From the NCBI GenBank assembly GCA_017546145.1, contig JAFYXN010000005.1:99422-163421 (forward strand): 64,000 nucleotides of DNA. The letters are read 5' to 3'. The notes beneath the pieces were generated by a model that was not told where the DNA came from, did not search any database, and saw only the letters and a program-made list of their open reading frames with translations. The DNA is from Clostridia bacterium. Its GTDB lineage: Bacteria; Bacillota; Clostridia; Monoglobales; Monoglobaceae. This document shows positions 1 to 6,793 of this stretch, one piece after another (the stretch's first letter is position 1; each line of letters opens with the position of its first letter). The position numbers were made by a program, and so were the translations under genes.

Positions 1-451
1 AGACGTGCTGGGCTGGGTTGTTGTTCTGATTGGCGCAATCGTGATGAGGTTTACCGACTTTAAAGTGATTGACCCGATTTTGTCGATGGGTGTTGCCGTG
101 TTTATTCTTATAAATGCTTTGAAAAATCTTAAAGAAGTACTTGATTTGTTTTTGGAAAAGACACCTGCGGGTGTTAGCGTCGAGGAAATCAGAAGTCACC
201 TTTTAAAGGTTGACGGAGTGCTTGATGTTCACCACGTTCACCTTTGGAGTATGGACGGGCAAAGCAACTATGCCACGATGCATATTGTGACCAATAAAGA
301 TGCTCATGAAATAAAGCATTTGGTGCGTGAAGAGCTTTCGGAGCATGGTGTTTGTCATGCAACACTGGAACTTGAAGCAGAAGGCGAGCATTGTCATGAG
401 GAGTGCTGTCATACAGAAGTCAAAGAGGCTTCGGGGCACCATCACCATTAA
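1..451 (+). CDS. Cation diffusion facilitator (CDF) family metal efflux protein, C-terminal part
   Basis: This is the end of a cation efflux gene whose start lies left of the window; the reading frame is open from base 2. The visible protein has the last two membrane segments (roughly the first 45 residues), then the cytoplasmic dimerisation domain with the family pattern VDGVLDVHHVHLWSMDG. Members exchange Zn, Co, Cd or Mn for protons at the cytoplasmic membrane. The last 25 residues carry clustered His, Cys and Glu and end in four His, which suggests a metal-binding tail. Metal specificity cannot be read because the transmembrane site is outside the window. A strong hairpin terminator follows directly. 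Confidence 0.9.
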   Translation, partial: DVLGWVVVLIGAIVMRFTDFKVIDPILSMGVAVFILINALKNLKEVLDLFLEKTPAGVSVEEIRSHLLKVDGVLDVHHVHLWSMDGQSNYATMHIVTNKDAHEIKHLVREELSEHGVCHATLELEAEGEHCHEECCHTEVKEASGHHHH

Positions 452-454
452 TTA

Positions 455-487
455 AAAATGGCTGCGATATTATATCGCAGCCATTTT
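455..487. terminator. Bidirectional intrinsic terminator
   Basis: A 16-bp perfect inverted repeat (AAAATGGCTGCGATAT and its complement) has A-rich and T-rich flanks and follows the CDF stop by a few bases. It separates that gene from the next rightward gene. Confidence 0.85.
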
Positions 488-543
488 GACTATATAAAAT
501 ATAAATTTTGGCACATACTATGTATCACAAAGGATGTGATTAT

Positions 544-1221
544 ATGGATTTTGTCAAAGTTATAATGAGTTCGCTTTTGTCGGTGGCCGCGCTTTTTGCA
601 ATCGCCAAAGTGATGGGACATAAGCAGATGGCACAGCTTGATTTTTTTGATTATATTACAGGTATCACCATAGGCTCTGTTGCGGCGGAGCTTGCCACAG
701 AGCTTGAAGAGCCGTGGAAACCCCTTGTTGCTATGGTGATTTACGGCGGAGCATCTCTTGGACTTACGTTTCTTGCTCACAGGTTTCCAAAAACCCGAAA
801 GTTTGTCAACGGAACACCCACGATTGTTATGGATAACGGAAAGCTTTTTCGCAAGAATATGAAAAAAGCCAAGCTTGAGCTTTCGGAATTTATGGTAATG
901 TGCCGCCAGGAGGGGTATTTTAACATAAATGATATTCAGACCGCAATTTTTGAATATAACGGAAGGCTGACGGTTTTGCCCAAAAGCGCAAAAAGACCGA
1001 TACAGCCTGAGGATATGAATATAACTCCCCAAAAAGAAAAAATCAATACCGAAGTGATTATGGATGGACGGATATTGCACGATAATTTAAAGCGGCTTGG
1101 ACTGGATTTGACATGGCTTGAAAAGCAGTTAAAACAGCAGAAATACAGCAGCGCAAAGGAAGTATACCTTGGAATTTGCGACTCCGATAATGTTCTTTAT
1201 TTATTTCCGATGGGAGATTAG
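544..1221 (+). CDS. DUF421 / YetF-like membrane protein
   Basis: The 225-residue product matches the DUF421 (YetF/YcaP) family: N-terminal membrane segments, the conserved stretch HKQMAQLDFFDYITGITIGS, then a soluble C-terminal domain with PTIVMDNGKLF and LSEFMVMCRQEGYFNINDIQ. I chose ATG at 544 because AAAGGATG lies upstream; an in-frame TTG at 508 would add 12 residues without a ribosome site. The family is common in spore formers and its biochemical role is not established. The stop overlaps the end of the convergent small gene by four bases, so no terminator separates them. Confidence 0.85.
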   Translation: MDFVKVIMSSLLSVAALFAIAKVMGHKQMAQLDFFDYITGITIGSVAAELATELEEPWKPLVAMVIYGGASLGLTFLAHRFPKTRKFVNGTPTIVMDNGKLFRKNMKKAKLELSEFMVMCRQEGYFNINDIQTAIFEYNGRLTVLPKSAKRPIQPEDMNITPQKEKINTEVIMDGRILHDNLKRLGLDLTWLEKQLKQQKYSSAKEVYLGICDSDNVLYLFPMGD

Positions 1222-1391
1222 TTTTTGTTTGACAGCGATTCGCAAAACTCTCTTTGTACTGCAATGGTGGCTAAGGTGTCACCAAGCTGAACAAGGATTG
1301 CGGCAAGCAAGGTGATTTCAGCATTGCTTAAATCACAGGCTACGGCGTTTGCTATTGCTGTTACTGATGCAGTAAGTTCGCATGAGTTCAT
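1218..1391 (-). CDS. Small conserved protein, probable DUF6774 family
   Basis: A 57-residue protein beginning MNSCELTASVTAIANAVA and containing LAAILVQLGDTLATIAVQ. This resembles a small clostridial family that I believe is DUF6774, of unknown function. The start at 1391 is set by AGAGGGGTG six to nine bases upstream; a GTG at 1400 is possible but would sit on top of the ribosome site. It is predicted to be helical, with two hydrophobic stretches. It converges on the DUF421 gene with a 4-base overlap. The family assignment is from memory of the pattern. Confidence 0.65.
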   Translation of the reverse strand: MNSCELTASVTAIANAVACDLSNAEITLLAAILVQLGDTLATIAVQREFCESLSNKN

Positions 1392-1439
1392 AAATTTCAC
1401 CCCTCTTTTATTCTATGAAGGGTAAAAGAAGATGTTACA

Positions 1440-1470
1440 CAAAAGCCGAGGCTGTTGCCCCGGCTTTTTA
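1440..1470 (-). terminator. Intrinsic terminator after the nitroreductase gene
   Basis: The hairpin arms AAAAGCCGAGG and CCCCGGCTTTTT lie just past the nitroreductase stop, in its direction of transcription. Confidence 0.75.
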
Positions 1471-1476
1471 AGTGCG

Positions 1477-1995
1477 TCAGAACTTATCATAAAAAACCAC
1501 TTCGTCAATGCTTCGCACCTTAGAGTGCATATCAAGAGGTGCGGCGGTTTGATGCGGATAGCCCATTACAAGAAGTGCATGTGGGATAATATTGTCCGGG
1601 ATATTAAATTCCTGCCGCATAGCTGTCGGGTCAAAGTGCATCACCCAGCACAAGCCTATGCCAAGGTTTTTTGCTTCAAGCATTATATGGGTTGCAACAA
1701 TGCTTGCGTCAATGGGGGCGGACTTTGCTCCGTCATAGGGACGTGTCCAGCTTTCGTCTTGGTTGTAGCAAACAAGCATAGCGCATGGTGCATCAAAATG
1801 GCATTTAGTGCATTTTTTTAGTTTGGTAAGTGATTCGTCATTGTTTAAAACAAGTATTCTTTGGGGCTGAAAGTTGCAGCCGGTGGGGGCAATATGCCCT
1901 GCATTAAGTATTTTATCAATTATTTCCTGCTCTAAATGTTTGTTTTCAAACTTTCGCACAGAATATCTCTCGCTGATTACCTTTTCAAAGTCCAT
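1477..1995 (-). CDS. Nitroreductase family flavoprotein
   Basis: The 172-residue product has the nitroreductase fold signature: SERYSVRKF near the N terminus (FMN phosphate binding) and APTGCNFQPQR, then a C-terminal region ending in HALLVMGYP. Family enzymes use FMN and NAD(P)H to reduce nitro, quinone or enone substrates; the substrate here is unknown. The central KKCTKCHFDAPC segment has three closely spaced cysteines, which is unusual for the family and may be redox-active or bind a metal. The start has an ideal AAGGAGATG site. It lies 12 bases after a small winged-helix-like gene on the same strand, so the two are probably cotranscribed. Confidence 0.85.
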   Translation of the reverse strand: MDFEKVISERYSVRKFENKHLEQEIIDKILNAGHIAPTGCNFQPQRILVLNNDESLTKLKKCTKCHFDAPCAMLVCYNQDESWTRPYDGAKSAPIDASIVATHIMLEAKNLGIGLCWVMHFDPTAMRQEFNIPDNIIPHALLVMGYPHQTAAPLDMHSKVRSIDEVVFYDKF

Positions 1996-2007
1996 AATTT
2001 CATCTCC

Positions 2008-2259
2008 TTATTTTGTAACTATTTTTTTAAACCAGCTATAAACAATTGCGTTAAAGGACTTTTTCTTCATAATTACAGGATAATTCCCAATAAGATTTTT
2101 TGAGGAATTAAATTTTCTTTCGATTTTTCCCATATTTTCAAGCGTGTGACATTCGTTATTTATGTGCTGGTGTCTTTTGTTTAGTTTTATTTCCAATTCA
2201 CTGTCGGTTATTCCTGGGTTATTTTTTATGAGTTCAAAAATTTGTTCTTTTATGGACAT
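2008..2259 (-). CDS. Small winged-helix-like DNA-binding protein
   Basis: The 83-residue product begins MSIKEQIFELIKNNPGITDSE and continues with alternating helices and a basic C terminus. The spacing (helix, PGITDSELEIKL turn, recognition-helix-like HQHINNECHTLENMGKIERK) is typical of small winged-helix proteins. I do not recognise a named family. The start at 2259 is preceded by CGGAGGTG eight bases upstream. It is the first gene of a two-gene unit with the nitroreductase, so it may regulate that enzyme, but this is inference from position. Confidence 0.6.
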   Translation of the reverse strand: MSIKEQIFELIKNNPGITDSELEIKLNKRHQHINNECHTLENMGKIERKFNSSKNLIGNYPVIMKKKSFNAIVYSWFKKIVTK

Positions 2260-2421
2260 ACAAAACACCTCCGTGTTTTTTATTATAGCATTGAAACAAA
2301 TGTAAAGTCAATCCGTAAGAAGTATTGTTTTTTGAGGACTGTGATAAATGGTGTGAAGATGATGGCATATATCCCACTTCCCTGAATAAACTTTGTAAAA
2401 AAGCTATTCGGGAGGATATAT

Positions 2422-2949
2422 ATGAAAAATTCAATATCTGTTTGGCAGCTTGCAGGGTTTATATTCACAAGCGTTTTTGGAGTATTGCTGCACTTCCTTT
2501 TTGACTGGAGCGGCGGAAGTGTTAGTGTAGCTCCATTTTCTGCTGTCAACGAATCAATTTGGGAGCATCTTAAGCTTTTGTTTTTTCCAATGCTTATCTT
2601 TGCATTTATTGAAAATCGGTATATAGGCAAGGATTATAAAAATTTCTGGTGTGTAAAGCTTATTGGAATACTTTTTGGTGTGGTACTTATCCCTGTTTTT
2701 TATTATCTGATAAATGGCGCGTTTGGCAGGACGCCTGATTGGGTAAATATTGTAATATTTTTTGTGGCAGTTGGACTAAGCTATTTGATTGAAAGCTGGC
2801 TTTTTAAGAACAATGCAGTAATTTGCAAATCACCCAAAACTGCACTTTTAACCTTGTGGATAGTTGGTGTGCTGTTTATTGTGTTTACATTTGTTCCCCC
2901 GCACATTCCGCTGTTTCAAGACCCGATGACAGGGGACTATGGGATTTAA
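2422..2949 (+). CDS. DUF6512-like integral membrane protein
   Basis: The 175-residue hydrophobic protein has about five predicted membrane segments. The N-terminal part LLHFLFDWSGGSVSVAPFSAVNESIWEH matches a clostridial membrane family that I recall as DUF6512, of unknown function. The start ATG follows GGGAGGATAT. It stands alone, followed by a strong terminator. Nothing in its neighbours suggests a role. Confidence 0.7.
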   Translation: MKNSISVWQLAGFIFTSVFGVLLHFLFDWSGGSVSVAPFSAVNESIWEHLKLLFFPMLIFAFIENRYIGKDYKNFWCVKLIGILFGVVLIPVFYYLINGAFGRTPDWVNIVIFFVAVGLSYLIESWLFKNNAVICKSPKTALLTLWIVGVLFIVFTFVPPHIPLFQDPMTGDYGI

Positions 2950-3020
2950 AAGGTCTGTCGTTGGATATATTATAAAATGACGGTTTTTAGAGAAAAGGGA
3001 ATAGAAAAGAGTGAAAAGGT

Positions 3021-3066
3021 AAAAAAGAAACGATAATCTTCTGAGGAAGATTATCGTTTCTTTTTG
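3021..3066 (+). terminator. Intrinsic terminator
   Basis: A 15-bp perfect stem (GAAACGATAATCTTC at 3027-3041 with its complement at 3046-3060), a TGAG loop and a T-run ending at 3066. Confidence 0.9.
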
Positions 3067-3083
3067 GCTTTCGTGTAAGATGT

Positions 3084-3213
3084 ATTTTAGTGAAATATCT
3101 CACTTCGTTTAATGTGAAATAAAATACGCCTTTTCATATTGCGAAGCAATATTTCATACACGAAGTGTATTTCATAGCGGAGCTATTTCACACACCGCAT
3201 CGGCGTATTTCAT
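3084..3213. repeat. Branched array of short GNA-loop hairpins
   Basis: Three short perfect hairpins, each with a GAA or GGA loop, follow one another separated by TTC: stem ATATTGC at 3137-3153, stem ATACAC at 3156-3170 and stem ATAGC at 3174-3186. They are enclosed by an 8-bp closing stem, AATACGCC at 3123-3130 with GGCGTATT at 3202-3209. A further GTGA/TCAC hairpin lies at about 3090-3104. The result is a cloverleaf-like fold in the DNA between a terminator and a tRNA operon. Similar intergenic hairpin repeats occur in clostridial genomes. The function is unknown. Confidence 0.7.
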
Positions 3214-3215
3214 TG

Positions 3216-3246
3216 AAAAAAGCACCGACAAAGTCGATGCTTTTTT
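3216..3246 (-). terminator. Terminator of the tRNA operon
   Basis: Arms AAAAAAGCA-CGAC and GTCG-TGCTTTTTT are placed two bases past the 3' end of tRNA-Glu in the leftward direction. Confidence 0.85.
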
Positions 3247-3247
3247 C

Positions 3248-3322
3248 TGGTGACTCCTAGGGGATTCGAACCCCTGTAGCCGCCGTGAGAGGGCGGAGTC
3301 TTAACCACTTGACCAAGGAGCC
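3248..3322 (-). tRNA. tRNA-Glu (anticodon CTC)
   Basis: The 75-base cloverleaf has acceptor arms GGCTCCT and AGGAGTC, a 5-bp anticodon stem CCGCC/GGCGG around loop CTCTCAC, T-loop TTCGAAT and an encoded CCA end. Anticodon CTC reads the GAG codon. It is the second gene of a leftward tRNA operon. Confidence 0.95.
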
Positions 3323-3327
3323 ATATA

Positions 3328-3352
3328 AACCCGCGAAAAAATTTCGCGGGTT
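3328..3352. other. Hairpin between the two tRNAs
   Basis: Perfect arms AACCCGCGAAA and TTTCGCGGGTT lie between tRNA-Met and tRNA-Glu. No strong T-run follows in the direction of the tRNAs, so it is more likely a processing element than a full terminator. Confidence 0.55.
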
Positions 3353-3357
3353 CTTTG

Positions 3358-3434
3358 TGGTAGCGGTAACTAGATTCGAACTAGTGACACTACGGGTATG
3401 AACCGTATGCTCTAGCCAACTGAGCTATACCGCC
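3358..3434 (-). tRNA. tRNA-Met (anticodon CAT)
   Basis: The 77-base cloverleaf has acceptor arms GGCGGTA and TACCGCT (with one G-U pair), anticodon stem TACGG/CCGTA around loop TTCATAC, T-loop TTCGAAT and an encoded CCA. The paired position 1-72 favours an elongator tRNA-Met, but a CAT anticodon could also belong to a lysidine-modified tRNA-Ile. Confidence 0.9.
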
Positions 3435-3445
3435 ATAGCTTGTCT

Positions 3446-3474
3446 ATAATACCACAAAAAGTGGTATTTGTCAA
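3446..3474 (-). promoter_or_regulatory. Promoter of the tRNA-Met/tRNA-Glu operon
   Basis: On the minus strand, TTGACA (3469-3474), a 17-base spacer and TATTAT (3446-3451) lie about 12 bases from the first tRNA base. This is a near-consensus housekeeping promoter. Confidence 0.85.
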
Positions 3475-3574
3475 TACTAAAATAAAAATTTTTTACAAAA
3501 CAGCACTTTTTAGAGGTATAGTGAATAAATCTCAACGAAGGTGCAAAAACTCAAGACAATACAGAAGGTTTTTG

Positions 3575-3603
3575 TTGACAGAATCTGCCGCAAGTGGTAT
3601 TAT
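3575..3603 (+). promoter_or_regulatory. Promoter of the aldolase gene
   Basis: TTGACA (3575-3580), a 17-base spacer and TATTAT (3598-3603) lie 47 bases before the start codon; AAGGAGG is the ribosome site. Such strong signals fit a highly expressed glycolytic gene. Confidence 0.85.
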
Positions 3604-3649
3604 TATATTGTTAAGTTAAAAGAATAACAAACCAAGGAGGAAATACAAA

Positions 3650-4513
3650 ATGTTAGTTTCAGTTACTGAAATGTTGCAGAAGGCAAGAAAGGAAAAATAC
3701 GCCGTAGGTCAGTTTAATATCAACAATCTTGAATGGACAAAGGCAATCCTTCTTACTGCAGAAGAATGCAAATCCCCTGTTATCCTCGGCGTATCAGAGG
3801 GCGCAGGAAAATATATGACAGGCTACAAAACAATTGTAGGTATGGTTAACGGTATGCTGGAGAGTCTTAATATTACAGTTCCCGTGGCACTTCACCTTGA
3901 CCACGGCAGCTATGACGGAGCTCTTGCGGCAATGGAAGCAGGTTTTTCGTCAATTATGTTTGACGGCTCACACTATGCAATTGAAGAAAACGTTGCAAAA
4001 ACTACCGAGCTTGTAAACTTAGCTCACTCAAAGGGAGTATCTTTAGAGGCAGAGGTTGGCTCAATCGGCGGTGAGGAAGACGGCGTTGTTGGTGCAGGCG
4101 AAGTTGCAGACCCGGCTGAATGTAAGATGATTGCAGACCTCGGCATTGATATTCTTGCTGCAGGTATTGGTAATATCCACGGCAAATACCCCGAAAACTG
4201 GCAGGGACTCAATTTTGATGTTTTGGCTGAAATCAGTGAAAAAACAAGTCCGATGCCTCTTGTTCTTCACGGCGGAACAGGTATCCCTGAGGAAATGATT
4301 AAAAAGGCAATTTCTTTGGGCGTTAGCAAAATCAATGTAAACACTGAATGTCAGCTCTCATTTGCAGAGGCTACCAGAAAGTACATCGAAGCAGGCAAAG
4401 ACCTCGAAGGCAAGGGCTTTGACCCAAGAAAGCTTCTTGCTCCCGGTTTTGAGGCAATCAAGGCAACTGTTAAAGAAAAAATGGAGCTTTTCGGCTCAAT
4501 CGGCAAGGCGTAA
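3650..4513 (+). CDS. fba: Class II fructose-1,6-bisphosphate aldolase
   Basis: The 287-residue product splits fructose-1,6-bisphosphate into dihydroxyacetone phosphate and glyceraldehyde-3-phosphate, using a metal ion (usually Zn). The signature HLDHGS (residues 82-87) holds the catalytic Asp and a metal-binding His. EAEVGSIGGEEDG and VLHGGTGI follow, then INVNTE near the phosphate site. Its length matches the B. subtilis-type enzymes. It has its own promoter and terminator and is therefore monocistronic. The PPi-type phosphofructokinase at 22.0-23.2 kb supplies its substrate. Confidence 0.96.
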   Translation: MLVSVTEMLQKARKEKYAVGQFNINNLEWTKAILLTAEECKSPVILGVSEGAGKYMTGYKTIVGMVNGMLESLNITVPVALHLDHGSYDGALAAMEAGFSSIMFDGSHYAIEENVAKTTELVNLAHSKGVSLEAEVGSIGGEEDGVVGAGEVADPAECKMIADLGIDILAAGIGNIHGKYPENWQGLNFDVLAEISEKTSPMPLVLHGGTGIPEEMIKKAISLGVSKINVNTECQLSFAEATRKYIEAGKDLEGKGFDPRKLLAPGFEAIKATVKEKMELFGSIGKA

Positions 4514-4526
4514 ATTGTTGAGTTTT

Positions 4527-4571
4527 AAGAGGTTGTTTAAAAGGCGTAGCTTTTTAAACAGCCTCTTTTTT
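4527..4571 (+). terminator. Terminator after the aldolase gene
   Basis: Arms AAGAGG-TGTTTAAAA and TTTTTAAACA-CCTCTT are followed by a T-run. Confidence 0.85.
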
Positions 4572-4647
4572 CATAAGTTTACAAAAAATTCAGGACATTT
4601 TAGAAGGAATATGTTATAATAAAAAAGTATCAGGGAGGTGATACTTT

Positions 4648-5523
4648 TTGAAACATCAAAAAGTAAGTATAATAAATCTTATCATGCTGACGGTTGCCGG
4701 CATTGTCAATGCAATTGGTATAACCATTTTTCTTGCTCCGGTAAAGCTGTACGACAGCGGTATTTCAGGCACGTCAATGCTCCTTTCACAAATTACACCG
4801 CAATATCTTACACTTTCGGTATTTCTGGTTTTGCTGAACATTCCGTTGTTTTTGTATGGACTTAAAAAGCAAGGCAGACTGTTCACCTTTTACGCAATTT
4901 ACACGGTTTGTGTGTATTCAATTTCTGCATGGCTGATTACCGACGTTTTGCCGGTTGATGTAAGATTTGCGTCACCGCTTGCAGGGACAGACTTATTCCT
5001 TTGCGCGTTGTTTGGCGGAGTAATTTCAGGTATAGGCAGTGGTCTTGCGATACGCTATGGCGGTGCGATGGACGGAATTGAGGTTATGGCGGTTATTTTC
5101 GCCAAGCGGCTGGGCGTTACTGTGGGTACATTTGTTATGGTATACAATGTTGCACTTTACATAATCAGCGGAATTATTATAAACAGCTGGATTTTACCGC
5201 TTTACTCAATTGTGACGTACGCAGCGGCACTTAAAACCATTGACTTCCTTGTTGAAGGCTTTGACCGCGCCAAGTGCGCAGTGATTATAACCGAGCATCC
5301 CGATGAAATCTGCAAGGAGCTTTCATCAGAGTTTGAAAGCGGAATGACACGTCTTAATGCACGTGGCGGATATTCAAATGCCGATAAGACCATGATATAT
5401 TTTGTTGTGAACCGCTTCCAGATTGTAAAGATGAAAAACATTGTTCACGACATAGACCCTTCGGCGTATATTATAATTTCTGAAGTGGCAGACCTTTTTT
5501 CAAGCAATCAGGATAAGGCATAA
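4648..5523 (+). CDS. YitT family membrane protein (DUF161-DUF2179)
   Basis: The 291-residue product has five or six membrane segments in the first 200 residues (the YitT/DUF161 part) and a soluble C-terminal DUF2179 domain of about 85 residues, including TRLNARGGYSNADKTMIYFV. Family members are widespread in Firmicutes and their substrate is unknown. The start is TTG at 4648, seven bases after GGGAGGTG; no ATG fits. A promoter (AGGACA, 17 bases, TATAAT around 4614) precedes it. The only downstream feature is the nested hairpin shared with the converging glycan locus. Confidence 0.88.
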   Translation: MKHQKVSIINLIMLTVAGIVNAIGITIFLAPVKLYDSGISGTSMLLSQITPQYLTLSVFLVLLNIPLFLYGLKKQGRLFTFYAIYTVCVYSISAWLITDVLPVDVRFASPLAGTDLFLCALFGGVISGIGSGLAIRYGGAMDGIEVMAVIFAKRLGVTVGTFVMVYNVALYIISGIIINSWILPLYSIVTYAAALKTIDFLVEGFDRAKCAVIITEHPDEICKELSSEFESGMTRLNARGGYSNADKTMIYFVVNRFQIVKMKNIVHDIDPSAYIIISEVADLFSSNQDKA

Positions 5524-5526
5524 AAT

Positions 5527-5611
5527 AAAGGGGTGGATTTTGATGTGACCCCAAAAAGTTAGACCAAAAATCTAACTATTGGGAGGTCGGTTCATTTATA
5601 TCCATCCCTTT
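5527..5611. repeat. Nested 85-bp hairpin resembling an IS3-type element end
   Basis: An outer inverted repeat (AAAGGGGTGGAT at 5527-5538, ATCCATCCCTTT at 5600-5611) encloses an inner one (5547-5563 with 5571-5588: GACCCCAAAAAGTTAGA and its imperfect complement). The inner half begins TGACCCC and ends near GGGAGGTCGGTTCA, which resembles the left terminus and leader of IS3-family elements (IS150 group) seen in clostridia. It lies between convergent genes and may act as their terminator. No transposase remains. Confidence 0.55.
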
Positions 5612-5617
5612 AATAAT

Positions 5618-6793
5618 CTATAAATTTTTTGAAATCCCTGCGCGGTTAAGATGCTCTTCAAAGGTGTTAACCTTATCCTTGCTGACCTCTGCGGTTGAAG
5701 AAAGCATTTTTAGCTCGCTTGTGCGGAAGAAGAGTATTTTAAACCACCTGACAAGCATAAACACCGGATACAATGCCGGGTATTTTTTTGTTATAGGAAA
5801 TAGCAGCTTTATTGTTCTTGGCGAAGGGAAGATTTTTTGCAGAATAATTTTTCGTTTTGCTGTAGCTATGTTGTTGGTCGAACCTCGGCTTACACCTGCT
5901 GTAGCTCGGTTTTCTGCAGTGCCGAATGAACCGCTTTTTAAGATATACTCAGCCATTTCTTTAACCGTATCGTCAAATTCTGATGAGGGTGAATCCGAAA
6001 ACCACATTTCGGCAAGCTTTCTTATGTTGTCCTCAAATTTTTCAAGGTTTAGTTTTGCAAGCTCGCGGCTTATGTAGCTTCGGTCAAGTGCTGTGCGGTT
6101 TAAAACAAATATGTCCATTACGTGCATAATACCTATTCCGCCTTGCGAATAGTGCTTTGCAAGGTGGCTTACGGTGTAGATGTACAGGTCATCAAGCGGC
6201 ATTTCGTGGATAAATTCCTTGCCGTCTTTTTTTTGACCAAATTTCCAACCATCGCCATAATAGGCATACAGCGTTTTTGTAACGTCTTGCACAAGTGTTT
6301 TATGAAGCTCTGTTACTAATTGCGGACTTTTATAAATAATTTCGTAAGTTGTTTCATGGTCAAAGGTAAATCCCAAGCTGTTTAATATGGGGTTTATTTT
6401 TTCGACATCACTTTCATCAACAAGAATGTCGGTATCGGTCATGTATCTAAGCGCAGGATGTGGATAAAAATGCTTTATGCAGAAACCTTTAAGAGGCATT
6501 GCACGAAGTCCTGCTTGCTCCATTTTGTCAAGAAAAGCAGAAATTACAACCTCTTGTGTTGCCTCGCGCGCTGTGGCGCGGTTGTTTTCATATATGAACT
6601 TTTTTGCAAGCTCGGGCGGCATCTGTTTGAGAATGTTTGGGCATAATGCAACAAACCCCGCCAGATGATGCGCCTTTGAAAAGGCATAAAGTGCTTCAAA
6701 GTCAATCTGTGCATCCTGCGGAGGGGTAAAGTTACTTTTACTTAATAAAGATTTTAATATTGAAATAAGATAAAGCGGTAAAGATATTCTCAT
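5618..6793 (-). CDS. Nucleotidyltransferase-fold protein of a glycan locus (NTP_transf_5 type)
   Basis: The 391-residue product matches the nucleotidyltransferase family recalled as PF14907. The motif block is LKGFCIKHFYPHPALRYMTD at about residues 100-120 followed by DTDILV, giving the two acidic residues of a nucleotidyl transfer site. Later come HKTL and HLAKHY. Family members sit in surface-polysaccharide and peptide-modification clusters, and their exact substrates are unknown. It is the last gene of the leftward glycan operon and overlaps the preceding gene by four bases. Whether it activates a sugar or modifies a carrier cannot be told. Confidence 0.75.
   Translation of the reverse strand: MRISLPLYLISILKSLLSKSNFTPPQDAQIDFEALYAFSKAHHLAGFVALCPNILKQMPPELAKKFIYENNRATAREATQEVVISAFLDKMEQAGLRAMPLKGFCIKHFYPHPALRYMTDTDILVDESDVEKINPILNSLGFTFDHETTYEIIYKSPQLVTELHKTLVQDVTKTLYAYYGDGWKFGQKKDGKEFIHEMPLDDLYIYTVSHLAKHYSQGGIGIMHVMDIFVLNRTALDRSYISRELAKLNLEKFEDNIRKLAEMWFSDSPSSEFDDTVKEMAEYILKSGSFGTAENRATAGVSRGSTNNIATAKRKIILQKIFPSPRTIKLLFPITKKYPALYPVFMLVRWFKILFFRTSELKMLSSTAEVSKDKVNTFEEHLNRAGISKNL

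Noticed and set aside
490..1080. 196-codon frame opposite the DUF421 gene
   Set aside because: It is antisense to a recognised family, has a low-complexity basic composition and lacks a start signal.
3137..3186. CRISPR repeats
   Set aside because: The units are hairpins of differing sequence and length with 3-base linkers, not identical repeats with unique spacers, and no cas gene is present.
5541..5600. Active insertion sequence
   Set aside because: Only an end-like sequence of about 50 bases remains; there is no transposase frame nearby.
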